Both the position numbers and the translations under genes were made by a program. This document shows positions 1 through 6,764 of a stretch of DNA of 9,564 nucleotides, in pieces (the first letter of the stretch is position 1; every line of letters starts with the position of its first letter). Source of the DNA: Lysobacterales bacterium (lineage in GTDB: Bacteria; Pseudomonadota; Gammaproteobacteria; Xanthomonadales; SZUA-36). The notes under the pieces were generated by a model. That model was not told the origin of the DNA. It searched no databases and saw nothing but the letters and a program-made list of their open reading frames with translations. The stretch lies in assembly GCA_009692275.1 (NCBI GenBank), contig SHZL01000092.1, positions 1 through 9,564 of the forward strand, read 5' to 3'.

Positions 1-1261
1 CTTCCCGATCTTTTTCGCTGCTGAAGATCCAATCTGCAGCTTTAAGGATTTCGTAATGCTGCTCTTCAGCGGCCTGTCTCAGGCGCTGGGTCGGTTCATG
101 CAGAATCCGGTTGGTCAGGGTACTGGCCAGTTGGGTCAACACCTGCTCAGGGTCCTGTCCTGCCTGAAGCTTTTTCACGGCTTTTTCGATGAGGGCAGCC
201 TCATGCGTATGGGATTGGGAGCGGATTCTTTCCAGCGCCCGGGATGCCCGAATGCCATGCAGCCAGCGCATGAACGCAGCCACGCTGAGTTCAACATCGG
301 CACTCGCGGCCGCGGCAGCGATATGGCGTTGCTGCTTATTCTCATCTACAACATGCTGCAGATCATCAATGGTATAGAGGAAGACATCATCCAGTTCCTG
401 TACCGCGGGGTCGACATCCCTTGGAACGGCAATATCCACCATGAACATCGGGCGGTGCCGCCGTTTTTTCAGCGCAGCCTTTACTGCTGCCAGGCCGATT
501 ATGGCAACCGGGCTGGCCGTGGAGCTGATCAATATGTCAGCTCGCGGTAAAACTTCGCTCAATGATTCCAGCGCACTGGCCGTGGCACCCAGTTCTGCAG
601 CGAGTTCTTGCGCTGCAGGCAAGCTGCGATTGACGATTTCTATTCGTGCAATGCCTTGCTCGCGCAGATGGATGCCACACAAACGAATCATTTCTCCGGC
701 ACCGATCAGTACCACATTTTGCGAAGACAAGTCGCCAAAAATTTGCCGGGCGAGGCTTACGGCCGTGTACGCAATGGATACGGGATGCGCGCCGATGCCC
801 GAATTGTGTCGAATGGACTTTGCCGCCGCGAAGGTATGTTGAAACAAACGATCCAGCACTCGTCCCGCGCCGCCTGCTGCTTGGGAAATTTGCCATGCCT
901 CCTTGATTTGGCCGAAAATCTGCGCTTCACCGAGCACAAGGGAATCCAGGCCACCAGCGACACGGACGAGGTGCCTTACCGCGTCCTCGCCAGTATGGTG
1001 GTAAAAATGCGGGTCAAGTTGGCCTGGCGATATCGAATGAGACTGGTGCAGCCAATTCAGCAGTTCCTGCTCCATCGGCTGGGAGGCGAAGCAGTATATT
1101 TCAGTCCGATTGCAGGTTCCCAGGATGACGGCTTCCTCAACTCCTTCAATACCCAGCAATTGTTTGATTCGATCGGCATAGTCTGCTGGATTCATTGCCA
1201 CCCGCTCCCGGATTTCTACCGGTGCAGTGTGGTGGCTGATACCTAAAGCGAGCAGAGGCAT
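1..1261 (-). CDS. hemA: Glutamyl-tRNA reductase HemA (3' end cut by window edge)
   Basis: GluTR reduces the glutamate on Glu-tRNA(Glu) to glutamate-1-semialdehyde with NADPH, the committed step of C5-pathway tetrapyrrole (heme) synthesis in the cytoplasm. Reading the minus strand from the ATG at 1261-1259 gives MPLLALGISHHTAPVEIRER, the family's N-terminal signature. The catalytic cysteine is C50 in GTCNRTE (48-54). H97 sits in AVRHLVRVAGGLDSLVLGE, followed by GEAQIFGQIK (111-120). The NADPH-binding loop is GAGEM (187-191). A later segment reads FMVDIAVPRDVDP, and the C-terminal helical dimerisation region reaches WIFSSEKDRE. The window shows 420 codons without a stop; relatives are about 418-425 aa, so only a few residues are probably missing. 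One oddity: the usual RTxTxIG motif reads RHNSGIG (151-157). It is divergent from the TPR/lolB/ispE group. In relatives prfA follows hemA, but that lies outside the window. Confidence 0.97.
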   Translation of the reverse strand, partial: MPLLALGISHHTAPVEIRERVAMNPADYADRIKQLLGIEGVEEAVILGTCNRTEIYCFASQPMEQELLNWLHQSHSISPGQLDPHFYHHTGEDAVRHLVRVAGGLDSLVLGEAQIFGQIKEAWQISQAAGGAGRVLDRLFQHTFAAAKSIRHNSGIGAHPVSIAYTAVSLARQIFGDLSSQNVVLIGAGEMIRLCGIHLREQGIARIEIVNRSLPAAQELAAELGATASALESLSEVLPRADILISSTASPVAIIGLAAVKAALKKRRHRPMFMVDIAVPRDVDPAVQELDDVFLYTIDDLQHVVDENKQQRHIAAAAASADVELSVAAFMRWLHGIRASRALERIRSQSHTHEAALIEKAVKKLQAGQDPEQVLTQLASTLTNRILHEPTQRLRQAAEEQHYEILKAADWIFSSEKDRE

Positions 1262-1291
1262 GGGGGTGTAATGGGCCTGATCTAACCAAAG

Positions 1292-1320
1292 ATTATGCGG
1301 ATGGAGTGCGGTAATATCAC
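1292..1320 (-). promoter_or_regulatory. Candidate sigma70 promoter for hemA
   Basis: On the minus strand a GTGATA -35 element (1320-1315, 4/6 to TTGACA) is separated by exactly 17 nt from a CATAAT -10 element (1297-1292, 5/6 to TATAAT). It lies about 30 nt upstream of the hemA ATG, which would give a short leader. It overlaps the upstream ATG at 1295 of the opposite-strand TPR frame, which argues against that long TPR start. Only hexamer matches support it. Confidence 0.4.
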
Positions 1321-1399
1321 TATTGATGTTAAACCATCCGCGTTACTGAAAACTGGGCAGGCGTTGCTTGCGCTTGGTCGCACTAATGCAATGGCGGTG

Positions 1400-1427
1400 T
1401 TGTCTGATCGCTGCAATCGCGTATCCT
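1400..1427 (+). promoter_or_regulatory. Weak candidate promoter for the TPR-lolB-ispE group
   Basis: TTGTCT (1400-1405, 4/6) and TATCCT (1422-1427, 4/6) are spaced by 16 nt, about 30 nt before the preferred TPR start at 1457. A second -10-like hexamer TATTAT (1437-1442) has no matching -35. The plus-strand genes need a promoter in this divergent region, but none of the candidates is strong. No clear operator palindrome was seen here. Confidence 0.25.
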
Positions 1428-1456
1428 TTGGGCAGCTATTATTCGGGTATTGTTTC

Positions 1457-3196
1457 ATGATTCGTCCGAGTTTTGTTGTGATTTTGTTGTCCTTGTTGTC
1501 GTTCGCCGGTAACGGCTATGCACAGCCTGTTGAGAATGCGGACGCTAAATCGCCCGCCAGTGAAGCGCCACCGGCGAGCGAAGGGACTGGCCCGGAAAAG
1601 GGTGCTGCCCCAAGCGACAATGAAGTCATGTACCAGGTTTTTGCGGCTGAATTGTTAGGCAACGAGGGTGATCTTCAGGGCGCGGTTGGAAAATACCTTG
1701 AGGCGGCCATGAATTCAGATGACCCGGAAATTGCCATGCGGGCAACTCGCGTGGCGTTTGCCGCCGAGGCGTGGCAGCAGGCCTCAATGGCGGCCGATAG
1801 ATGGGCCTTGCTGGACCCTTCCAGTGTGCCTGCACGGGAATCGGCAGCGCTCGCCATGCTGGCCACGTCGGATTACGTCGGGGCAGAACTACATCTCAGG
1901 GAGCTACTGGCCCTTAGCCCGGACAAAGAAGCCGCATGGTCGACGATTTCAGGCATGCTGGCTCGATCCGACAGCCCCGAGAAAGCCACCAGAGTTCTGG
2001 ATACTCTGCTTGCTGAGGCCGGCGAAACAGAGAGCGCCGCCGGTTACCACGGACAAAGCCAGTTGGCAGCGCTGGCTGGAAATTTGGACAAGGCTTACGA
2101 TTTCGCGCAAAAAGCGACTGAACTCCGACCTGACAGCGTTGAACTCCTGACCTGGGCGGTCCGCCTTGCATTGAACGAAGGCGATAAGGAAGCCGGAATT
2201 CAATATATGAAGCGGGCGTGGGAGGTGCACCCCGATGATCATGACCTGACGCTGGGCTACGCCGATTTACTCGCGCGCAACAACCAGGAAGAAGAAGCCC
2301 GCAAACTGACGAGGGAAATGAAACAAACTCCCGACGTCATGCTCACCCGCATTCTTTTTGAACTGGGGGCAGGAAATAAGCCTGCGGCATTTGCAATCTA
2401 CGAAGAGTTCCAGCAGCAGGCCTTCGAGGATGAGCGGGTGAAAGCTTTCTACCTTGCTCAGGCAGCTGAGGCGCTTGACCTGAAACAGGAAGCCATCGCC
2501 TATTACAAGGCGATCAAAGAAGGCGAGTTATTCCTGCCGGCAACGGTGAGGCAGGCTGAGCTGACGGCAATGCTGGGTGATTTGCAAGGTGCCAGGAGCA
2601 CACTCTCTGTTCTTCGAAGCTCAACCGACCCTGCCATCGTAGAGCAGTCCTGGCTGCTGGAAGCACGGTTGCTCCAGCAATTTGGTACCAGCAACGATGC
2701 ATTGAAGTCATTGGACCAGGCAATTGTTGCATTGGACACGTCCATTGCCATTCGATATGCACATGCATTGCTGGCAGCCGAACTGGATCAAATAGACGTC
2801 GCAGAATCTGACCTTCGATGGGTTCTGAGTAAACAGCCCGAACATGCCGCCGCTCTCAACGCGCTGGGCTACACCCTGGCGGACAAGACGGACCGCTATG
2901 CTGAAGCCGAAGAGTTGATCCGCAGAGCGTATGCACTGCAACCGGATGATGCCTCGATTACCGACAGCATGGGCTGGGTGGCTTTTCGCCAGGGCCGATT
3001 GGCGGAGGCTGAGGAATATCTCAGCCTGGCCTGGGGTTTGGATAACAACCCTGAAATTGCCGCCCATCTTGGCGAGGTCTTGTGGCTGCAGGGCAAAAAA
3101 CCTGAGGCGCGCATGATATGGCGCAAAGGCCAGGGAGTAGATGCAAACAACGCTGCTTTGCTTGAAACCATGCAGCGCCTGGACAGCGAACATTGA
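1457..3196 (+). CDS. Periplasmic tetratricopeptide-repeat protein
   Basis: This is a 579-aa TPR protein, probably exported and acting as a protein-protein scaffold; its function is unknown. The ATG at 1457 is preferred over the in-frame ATG at 1295 because it opens a classic signal peptide: MIR, then a hydrophobic core (residues 6-17), then GYA with likely signal peptidase I cleavage after A22. There is no lipobox cysteine. A Pro/Ala/Glu-rich linker (about 23-50) precedes helical repeats through most of the length. The clearest TPR units are near the C-terminus: ALNALGYTLADKTDRYAEAE, then SMGWVAFRQGRLAEAEEYL, then AAHLGEVLWLQGKKPEAR. The Shine-Dalgarno sequence is poor. Pseudomonas has a TPR gene in the same position between hemA and lolB (established gene order, recalled not searched). 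The stop codon overlaps the start of lolB by 4 nt, implying co-transcription and possible translational coupling. Confidence 0.9.
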   Translation: MIRPSFVVILLSLLSFAGNGYAQPVENADAKSPASEAPPASEGTGPEKGAAPSDNEVMYQVFAAELLGNEGDLQGAVGKYLEAAMNSDDPEIAMRATRVAFAAEAWQQASMAADRWALLDPSSVPARESAALAMLATSDYVGAELHLRELLALSPDKEAAWSTISGMLARSDSPEKATRVLDTLLAEAGETESAAGYHGQSQLAALAGNLDKAYDFAQKATELRPDSVELLTWAVRLALNEGDKEAGIQYMKRAWEVHPDDHDLTLGYADLLARNNQEEEARKLTREMKQTPDVMLTRILFELGAGNKPAAFAIYEEFQQQAFEDERVKAFYLAQAAEALDLKQEAIAYYKAIKEGELFLPATVRQAELTAMLGDLQGARSTLSVLRSSTDPAIVEQSWLLEARLLQQFGTSNDALKSLDQAIVALDTSIAIRYAHALLAAELDQIDVAESDLRWVLSKQPEHAAALNALGYTLADKTDRYAEAEELIRRAYALQPDDASITDSMGWVAFRQGRLAEAEEYLSLAWGLDNNPEIAAHLGEVLWLQGKKPEARMIWRKGQGVDANNAALLETMQRLDSEH

Positions 3197-3810
3197 TAAG
3201 GCACACCTTTCCAGCCTGCATCCTGGGCGCTGTATTACTGTCCGGGTGTGCGGCCATGCCGACCCGGACGCAGGAGACCGCAGAAGCCGCTTTGGCCTAC
3301 CAGGCCCGGTTTGATCAATTGCAGTCTCTTGAACATTGGACGCTGGGCGGGCGCCTGGCCATAAGCGATGGGAAAGAGGGCGGCAGCGGCAATCTTCTGT
3401 GGCAAAAAGACGGGCAGGAAACCCAGATGTCATTCCGTGGAACCATGGGAAAGGGTGCCTGGCAACTGCAAGCGGGTCCCGCTGGCGCCCGTATGGAACT
3501 GGCAAACGGTGAGACTCACCTCGCCCCTACGATTGCTGCCTTGGTGTTGCAACAGGTGGGTTGGCAGGTTCCCGTAGAGGCCCTGTCATGGTGGGTGAAA
3601 GGACTGGCGGATCCGGGCAAATGGGAAAGCCGTCAATTGGACGAAAACGGGCAGCTTGTGAAGCTCAGCCAGTTTGGCTGGGAAGTGGAGTTCGGCAATT
3701 ATGGCGAGGTAAGTGGTTCCTGGTTGCCGTCAAAGCTGACCGCTCGCCGCGGAAAATACCTGGTAAAAATGGTAGTCAAGACCTGGCACCTGCACGCTGA
3801 GGCGGGGTAA
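3193..3810 (+). CDS. lolB: Outer-membrane lipoprotein receptor LolB
   Basis: LolB takes lipoproteins from the periplasmic carrier LolA and inserts them into the inner leaflet of the outer membrane; it is itself a lipoprotein. The 205-aa product (E. coli about 207 aa) starts at TTG 3193, inside the TTGA overlap with the upstream stop. No ATG or GTG works: the next in-frame ATG (3256) falls after the lipobox. The signal peptide has a hydrophobic core at about 8-16 and the lipobox L16-S17-G18-C19. Residue +2 is Ala rather than Asp, consistent with outer-membrane sorting. Family features are WTLGGRLAIS (49-58), LLWQ (68-71) and the VPVEALSWWVKGL segment that matches the family's IPL..W..GL pattern. 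By eye, M85 in GTMG occupies the place of the protruding-loop Leu68 (mature numbering) of E. coli. A short GGA at 3181-3183 could act as Shine-Dalgarno. ispE follows 4 nt after the stop. Confidence 0.92.
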   Translation: MIRHTFPACILGAVLLSGCAAMPTRTQETAEAALAYQARFDQLQSLEHWTLGGRLAISDGKEGGSGNLLWQKDGQETQMSFRGTMGKGAWQLQAGPAGARMELANGETHLAPTIAALVLQQVGWQVPVEALSWWVKGLADPGKWESRQLDENGQLVKLSQFGWEVEFGNYGEVSGSWLPSKLTARRGKYLVKMVVKTWHLHAEAG

Positions 3811-3814
3811 TTCG

Positions 3815-4675
3815 TTGGAATCCTCTGCAGTCACCCTGCCTGCTCCGGCGAAGCTCAACTTGTTTCTGCATGTAACGGGGCGGCGTCAGGATGGTTACCA
3901 CGACATTCAGACTGTTTTCCAACTAATTGATCTGGCAGATGAATTACGCTTTGAATTAATCCAGTCAGTGGAAATTTTTCGAGCGGGCGATGACTACGGT
4001 GTAAATGAATCCGATGACCTTGTTTTCAGGGCGGCCAAGCTGCTGCAGATGGTAACCGGCACGCGGCAAGGCGCCCGAATTACAGTGCACAAACACATTC
4101 CAGTGGGGGCTGGCCTTGGAGGCGGTAGTTCTGATGCGGCTACGACCTTGTTGGCGCTCAACAGGCTTTGGAACTGCCAGCTGAGTTTGATTAGGCTGGC
4201 TCAATTGGGTCTTGAACTGGGCGCTGATGTTCCGGTTTTCATTCATGGCCGGTCGGCGTTTGGCAGTGGAATCGGGGAAAAATTGCATTACGTGAATTTG
4301 GGGCAACGGCACTACGTGCTGGTATTTAACCCATACCGGATTTCGACAGCTGAAGTATTCAATCATGCAGCCTTGCCGAGAGGTTCAGTTCCCATTTCAC
4401 TGAGCGAAGCGCTGGCTGGCGCTGGCAGGAACGATTGTGAAGCTGTCGTAAGTGAGCTTTACCCGGAGTTTGAACAGGCGCTTGCGGAACTCAAAAAATG
4501 GGGTAAACCGCGCATGACCGGAACCGGGAGTTGCATTTTCCTGGCAATGCCGGATAAAAAAGCAGCGATCAACGCGGCGCGTGAAATAAAATGCCGATAT
4601 ACTGTGCGCGCCGTGCGCGGGTTGGATGTTTCGCCCGTGCACGAAATGCTGGGCCTGGCACCCGGCACGGGTTGA
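3815..4675 (+). CDS. ispE: 4-diphosphocytidyl-2-C-methyl-D-erythritol kinase IspE
   Basis: IspE phosphorylates the 2-hydroxyl of CDP-methylerythritol with ATP, the fourth step of the MEP isoprenoid pathway, in the cytosol. The 286-aa product (E. coli 283) is a GHMP-family kinase. PAPAKLNLFLHVTGRRQDGY (9-28) carries the catalytic lysine K13. The ATP-binding glycine-rich loop PVGAGLGGGSSDAA spans 96-109. D138 in LGADVPVF is the expected catalytic aspartate. MTGTGSCIFL forms the C-terminal GHMP motif. The start is TTG at 3815, seven nt after the G-rich GAGGCGGGG (3799-3807), which is a plausible Shine-Dalgarno. No ATG or GTG occurs before the conserved PAPAKLN. It lies 4 nt after lolB and 33 nt before tRNA-Gln, so it probably belongs to one transcript with lolB and possibly the tRNA. 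Confidence 0.96.
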   Translation: MESSAVTLPAPAKLNLFLHVTGRRQDGYHDIQTVFQLIDLADELRFELIQSVEIFRAGDDYGVNESDDLVFRAAKLLQMVTGTRQGARITVHKHIPVGAGLGGGSSDAATTLLALNRLWNCQLSLIRLAQLGLELGADVPVFIHGRSAFGSGIGEKLHYVNLGQRHYVLVFNPYRISTAEVFNHAALPRGSVPISLSEALAGAGRNDCEAVVSELYPEFEQALAELKKWGKPRMTGTGSCIFLAMPDKKAAINAAREIKCRYTVRAVRGLDVSPVHEMLGLAPGTG

Positions 4676-4708
4676 TTGGGTTTTTCGAAGCTGGGGGTTT
4701 CACCAAAT

Positions 4709-4783
4709 TGGGACGTCGCCAAGTGGTAAGGCACGGGGTTTTGATCCCCGCATTCGCAGGTTCGAATCCTGCCGTCCCAGCCA
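4709..4783 (+). tRNA. tRNA-Gln (anticodon UUG)
   Basis: A 75-nt cloverleaf. The acceptor stem TGGGACG (4709-4715) pairs with CGTCCCA (4773-4779). The discriminator is G, and CCA is encoded at 4781-4783. The D-arm region is GCCAAGTGGTAAGGC. The anticodon stem GGGG/CCCC encloses the loop TTTTGAT, with anticodon TTG at 4741-4743. The T-arm is GCAGG-TTCGAAT-CCTGC. The U-A first pair of the acceptor stem is typical of bacterial tRNA-Gln. I see no promoter in the 33 nt after ispE, so it is probably processed from the ispE read-through transcript. The same tRNA sits between ispE and prs in Pseudomonas (recalled gene order). Confidence 0.97.
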
Positions 4784-4798
4784 TTTAGCCGGTGTGTT

Positions 4799-4817
4799 GC
4801 CCGAGGCAGTGTCGGGC
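4799..4817 (+). other. Hairpin downstream of tRNA-Gln
   Basis: GCCCGA (4799-4804) pairs perfectly with TCGGGC (4812-4817) around a 7-nt loop. No T-run follows, so it is not a standard intrinsic terminator. It starts 15 nt past the encoded CCA and may be a 3'-trailer structure in tRNA processing or a partial attenuator. The function is inferred from position only. Confidence 0.4.
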
Positions 4818-4846
4818 TGAAAATACCAAGACCAGGAATTTTGAAC

Positions 4847-4863
4847 CGGGAAAACCCGCTTTT
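4847..4863 (+). terminator. Weak terminator-like hairpin before prs
   Basis: CGGG-AAAA-CCCG (4847-4858) forms a 4-bp GC stem with a tetraloop, followed by CTTTT (4859-4863). The stem is short and the T-run has only four bases, so termination would be weak at best. The 136-nt tRNA-Gln to prs gap otherwise holds a TATGCT -10-like hexamer (4875-4880) with no acceptable -35. Whether prs has its own promoter here is undecided. Confidence 0.2.
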
Positions 4864-4919
4864 GTCGCATTTTGTATGCTACCGCGGGCCTGACGATGAA
4901 ACGACCAGGGGAGTAAAGC

Positions 4920-5873
4920 GTGGCCGCACCATCACTGATGATATTTTCAGGCAATGCAAACCTGGTATTGGCCAACGATATTGCGCACGAACTGAATGTA
5001 GCTATGGGCAAGGCGGTAGTTGGTCGGTTCAGCGACGGCGAAGTGATGGTGGAGATCATGGAAAACGTCCGGGGCCGCGACGTCTACCTTGTGCAACCAA
5101 CTTGTGCCCCGGCTGCCGATAATTTTATGGAACTGCTGGTGATGGTAGATGCGTTAAAGCGGGCATCGGCTTCCCGGGTAACGGCTGTGATGCCATATTT
5201 TGGATATGCCCGCCAGGACAGGCGGCCCCGGTCTGCAAGGGTTCCCATCACAGCCAAGGTTGCCGCCAAAATGATCTCGACGGTGGGTACCGACCGTGTA
5301 GTCACAGTTGATCTTCACGCAGACCAGATCCAGGGTTTTTTCGATATCCCCGTCGATAATGTTTACGCATCACCCCTGACCCTTGCAGACATCTGGCAAC
5401 GCCAGTCCCGCTACGACATCATTGTCGTTTCACCCGATGTGGGCGGTGTACTGCGGGCGCGGGCCATTGCAAAACGCCTGGATGCAGACCTGGCCATCAT
5501 CGACAAGCGTCGACCCCGCGCTAACGTCGCTAACGTGATGAATATCATTGGCGACGTGAGGGACAAGTGTTGCGTCCTGGTTGATGACATGGTGGATACT
5601 GCAGGAACGCTTTGTTCTGCTGCTGCGGCGCTAAAAGAAAAAGGCGCCAGCCGCGTGGTTGCGTACTGTGTACACCCCGTTCTGTCGGGTCCTGCAGTGG
5701 ACAACATCACCCGATCGATGCTGGACGAAGTCGTGGTCACGGACACCATTCCCCTTAGCGAAGCCGCCCGGTCGTGCAGCAAGATTCGTCAGCTGAGTGT
5801 TGCCCAGATTCTGGCTGAAACTATTCGCCGCATGGCACAGGGTGAATCCGTCAGTTCACTGTACGTGGACTAA
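4920..5873 (+). CDS. prs: Ribose-phosphate pyrophosphokinase (PRPP synthetase)
   Basis: Prs transfers pyrophosphate from ATP to ribose-5-phosphate to give PRPP, the precursor of purines, pyrimidines, NAD, histidine and tryptophan; it is a cytosolic, ADP-inhibited oligomer. The 317-aa product (E. coli 315) has GRFSDGEV (36-43), YFGYARQDRR near 100-110, the metal/ATP-binding VDLHADQIQGFF with H133, and the flexible catalytic loop DKRRPRANV with K196 and R198. The PRPP-binding loop is VDDMVDTAGTL (221-231); it has Ala where E. coli has Gly (DTGGT), a substitution I would expect to be tolerated in the family. The start is GTG at 4920, supported by the strong Shine-Dalgarno AGGGGAG (4907-4913) six nt upstream. 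It follows tRNA-Gln, and rplY lies downstream with its own probable promoter. Confidence 0.98.
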   Translation: MAAPSLMIFSGNANLVLANDIAHELNVAMGKAVVGRFSDGEVMVEIMENVRGRDVYLVQPTCAPAADNFMELLVMVDALKRASASRVTAVMPYFGYARQDRRPRSARVPITAKVAAKMISTVGTDRVVTVDLHADQIQGFFDIPVDNVYASPLTLADIWQRQSRYDIIVVSPDVGGVLRARAIAKRLDADLAIIDKRRPRANVANVMNIIGDVRDKCCVLVDDMVDTAGTLCSAAAALKEKGASRVVAYCVHPVLSGPAVDNITRSMLDEVVVTDTIPLSEAARSCSKIRQLSVAQILAETIRRMAQGESVSSLYVD

Positions 5874-5876
5874 AGT

Positions 5877-5893
5877 GTCGACTGCCTGTCGAC
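5877..5893 (+). other. Perfect hairpin after the prs stop
   Basis: Two copies of the self-complementary hexamer GTCGAC (5877-5882 and 5888-5893) flank TGCCT and can form a 6-bp stem three nt after the prs stop. There is no T-run, so it is not a classical terminator. It might stabilise the prs mRNA 3' end or slow read-through toward rplY. This is inference from structure only. Confidence 0.35.
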
Positions 5894-5901
5894 CAAGTCA
5901 C

Positions 5902-5930
5902 TTCTAACCTCACACCCCATAGGCTACAAT
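5902..5930 (+). promoter_or_regulatory. Probable sigma70 promoter of rplY
   Basis: The -10 hexamer TACAAT (5925-5930) matches the consensus at 5 of 6 positions. A poor -35, TTCTAA (5902-5907), lies 17 nt upstream. Transcription would start near 5937 and give a leader of about 96 nt before the rplY ATG. The weak -35 hints at either an activator or modest basal strength. The alternative is read-through from prs. Confidence 0.5.
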
Positions 5931-5977
5931 ACCCGGCTGTTTTCGGTGCCTGACCTGGTCGCGGGTTTGGCAGTTTT

Positions 5978-6010
5978 GGCCATTTCTGGCCTGGCCCCGC
6001 CCTTTGGCGG
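5978..6010 (+). promoter_or_regulatory. Tandem hairpins in the rplY leader
   Basis: Two adjacent 5-bp stems lie just before the ribosome binding site. GGCCA-TTTC-TGGCC spans 5978-5991. CCGCC-CTTT-GGCGG spans 5997-6010, ending 12 nt before the Shine-Dalgarno GGGGA (6023-6027). The second is not followed by a T-run, so a terminator is unlikely. Because E. coli L25 represses its own translation (established knowledge), these could be part of an autoregulatory RNA element; that link is my inference. Confidence 0.35.
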
Positions 6011-6032
6011 TTAATTCAATACGGGGAATATC

Positions 6033-6731
6033 ATGTCAGTTCATCACACTATTGTCGCGGAGTTCCGTGCGGACGTGGGGAAGGGTGCGAGCCGCCGCCT
6101 GCGCCGAACCGGAAAGGTACCCGCAATCATTTACGGGGGTCACCGTGATCCGGTGGCGCTTACGCTAAACCACACCGAGCTCTTGCACGCATCCGAAAAC
6201 GAGTCTTTCTACTCCAGCATTATCGAAATACAGGCAGGTGAAGGCCTGGTGCAGCAGGCGGTTGTGCGCGATATGCACAGGCATCCCGTTAAACCTGTGA
6301 TCATGCATATTGATTTCATGCGTGTATCTGCGGATGAAGTGCTTACGATCTCTGTCCCGATTCATTTTGTTGGCGCAGAGAATTCACCGGCCGGCAAAAC
6401 GTCCGGTGTAGTCATTCAGCACCATCTGACGGAAGTGGAAATCGAAGCATTGCCCAAGGACTTGCCAGAGTTCCTGTCTGTCGATCTGTCAGGCATGAAA
6501 GTTGGCGATTCTGTCATGTTGTCCCAGATTATCCTGCCTGAGGGGGTAACCATCCCGGCCCTGGTAAGTGGTTTGGAGCATGATGTCGCTGTGGCAAATG
6601 CAATTCACGTCAAGGAGTCCCAGGGATCTGATGCAGACGTTGCGGAAGCTGTTGCTGTCCAGACCGTAACTGAAGAGCCGGACACGAGCAAGGAAGGGCG
6701 TGATCAGAAAGATACCGGTAAGGATGGTTAA
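6033..6731 (+). CDS. rplY: 50S ribosomal protein L25, long CTC/TL5-type form
   Basis: L25 binds loop E of 5S rRNA in the central protuberance of the large ribosomal subunit. The product is 232 aa, unlike the 94-aa E. coli protein. It has the N-terminal L25 domain (about 1-95: VGKGASRRLRRTGKVPAIIYGG, shown here only as a family signature split as VGKGASRRLRR and TGKVPAIIYGG, ending at HIDFMRV). The TL5/CTC-type beta-rich C-terminal domain follows (about 100-190: VPIHFVGAENSPAGKTSGV, IEALPKDLPEFLSVDLSGM, VGDSVML). A hydrophilic, acidic tail of about 40 residues (EEPDTSKEGRDQKDTGKDG) extends beyond what I expect for this family. The ATG at 6033 has the Shine-Dalgarno GGGGA at 6023-6027. pth starts 33 nt after its stop, so the two are probably co-transcribed, as is common in bacteria. 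Confidence 0.96.
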   Translation: MSVHHTIVAEFRADVGKGASRRLRRTGKVPAIIYGGHRDPVALTLNHTELLHASENESFYSSIIEIQAGEGLVQQAVVRDMHRHPVKPVIMHIDFMRVSADEVLTISVPIHFVGAENSPAGKTSGVVIQHHLTEVEIEALPKDLPEFLSVDLSGMKVGDSVMLSQIILPEGVTIPALVSGLEHDVAVANAIHVKESQGSDADVAEAVAVQTVTEEPDTSKEGRDQKDTGKDG

Positions 6732-6764
6732 GCGCCGCTATCGGTCTGGCTCGCGGATGTTTCA

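Noticed and set aside
608..1246. 212-codon plus-strand frame opposite hemA
   Set aside because: It is antisense to a clear, motif-complete hemA frame and shows no recognisable domain.
2708..3505. 265-codon minus-strand frame across the TPR gene and lolB
   Set aside because: It runs antisense to two well-supported genes, has no domain or ribosome binding site, and its length is explained by GC-biased codon use on the sense strand.
4661..4690. ACCCG-GCA-CGGGT stem near the ispE end followed by TTTTT, as an intrinsic terminator
   Set aside because: The stem is only five pairs with a 3-nt loop, it overlaps the ispE stop region, and the T-run starts about 10 nt after it.
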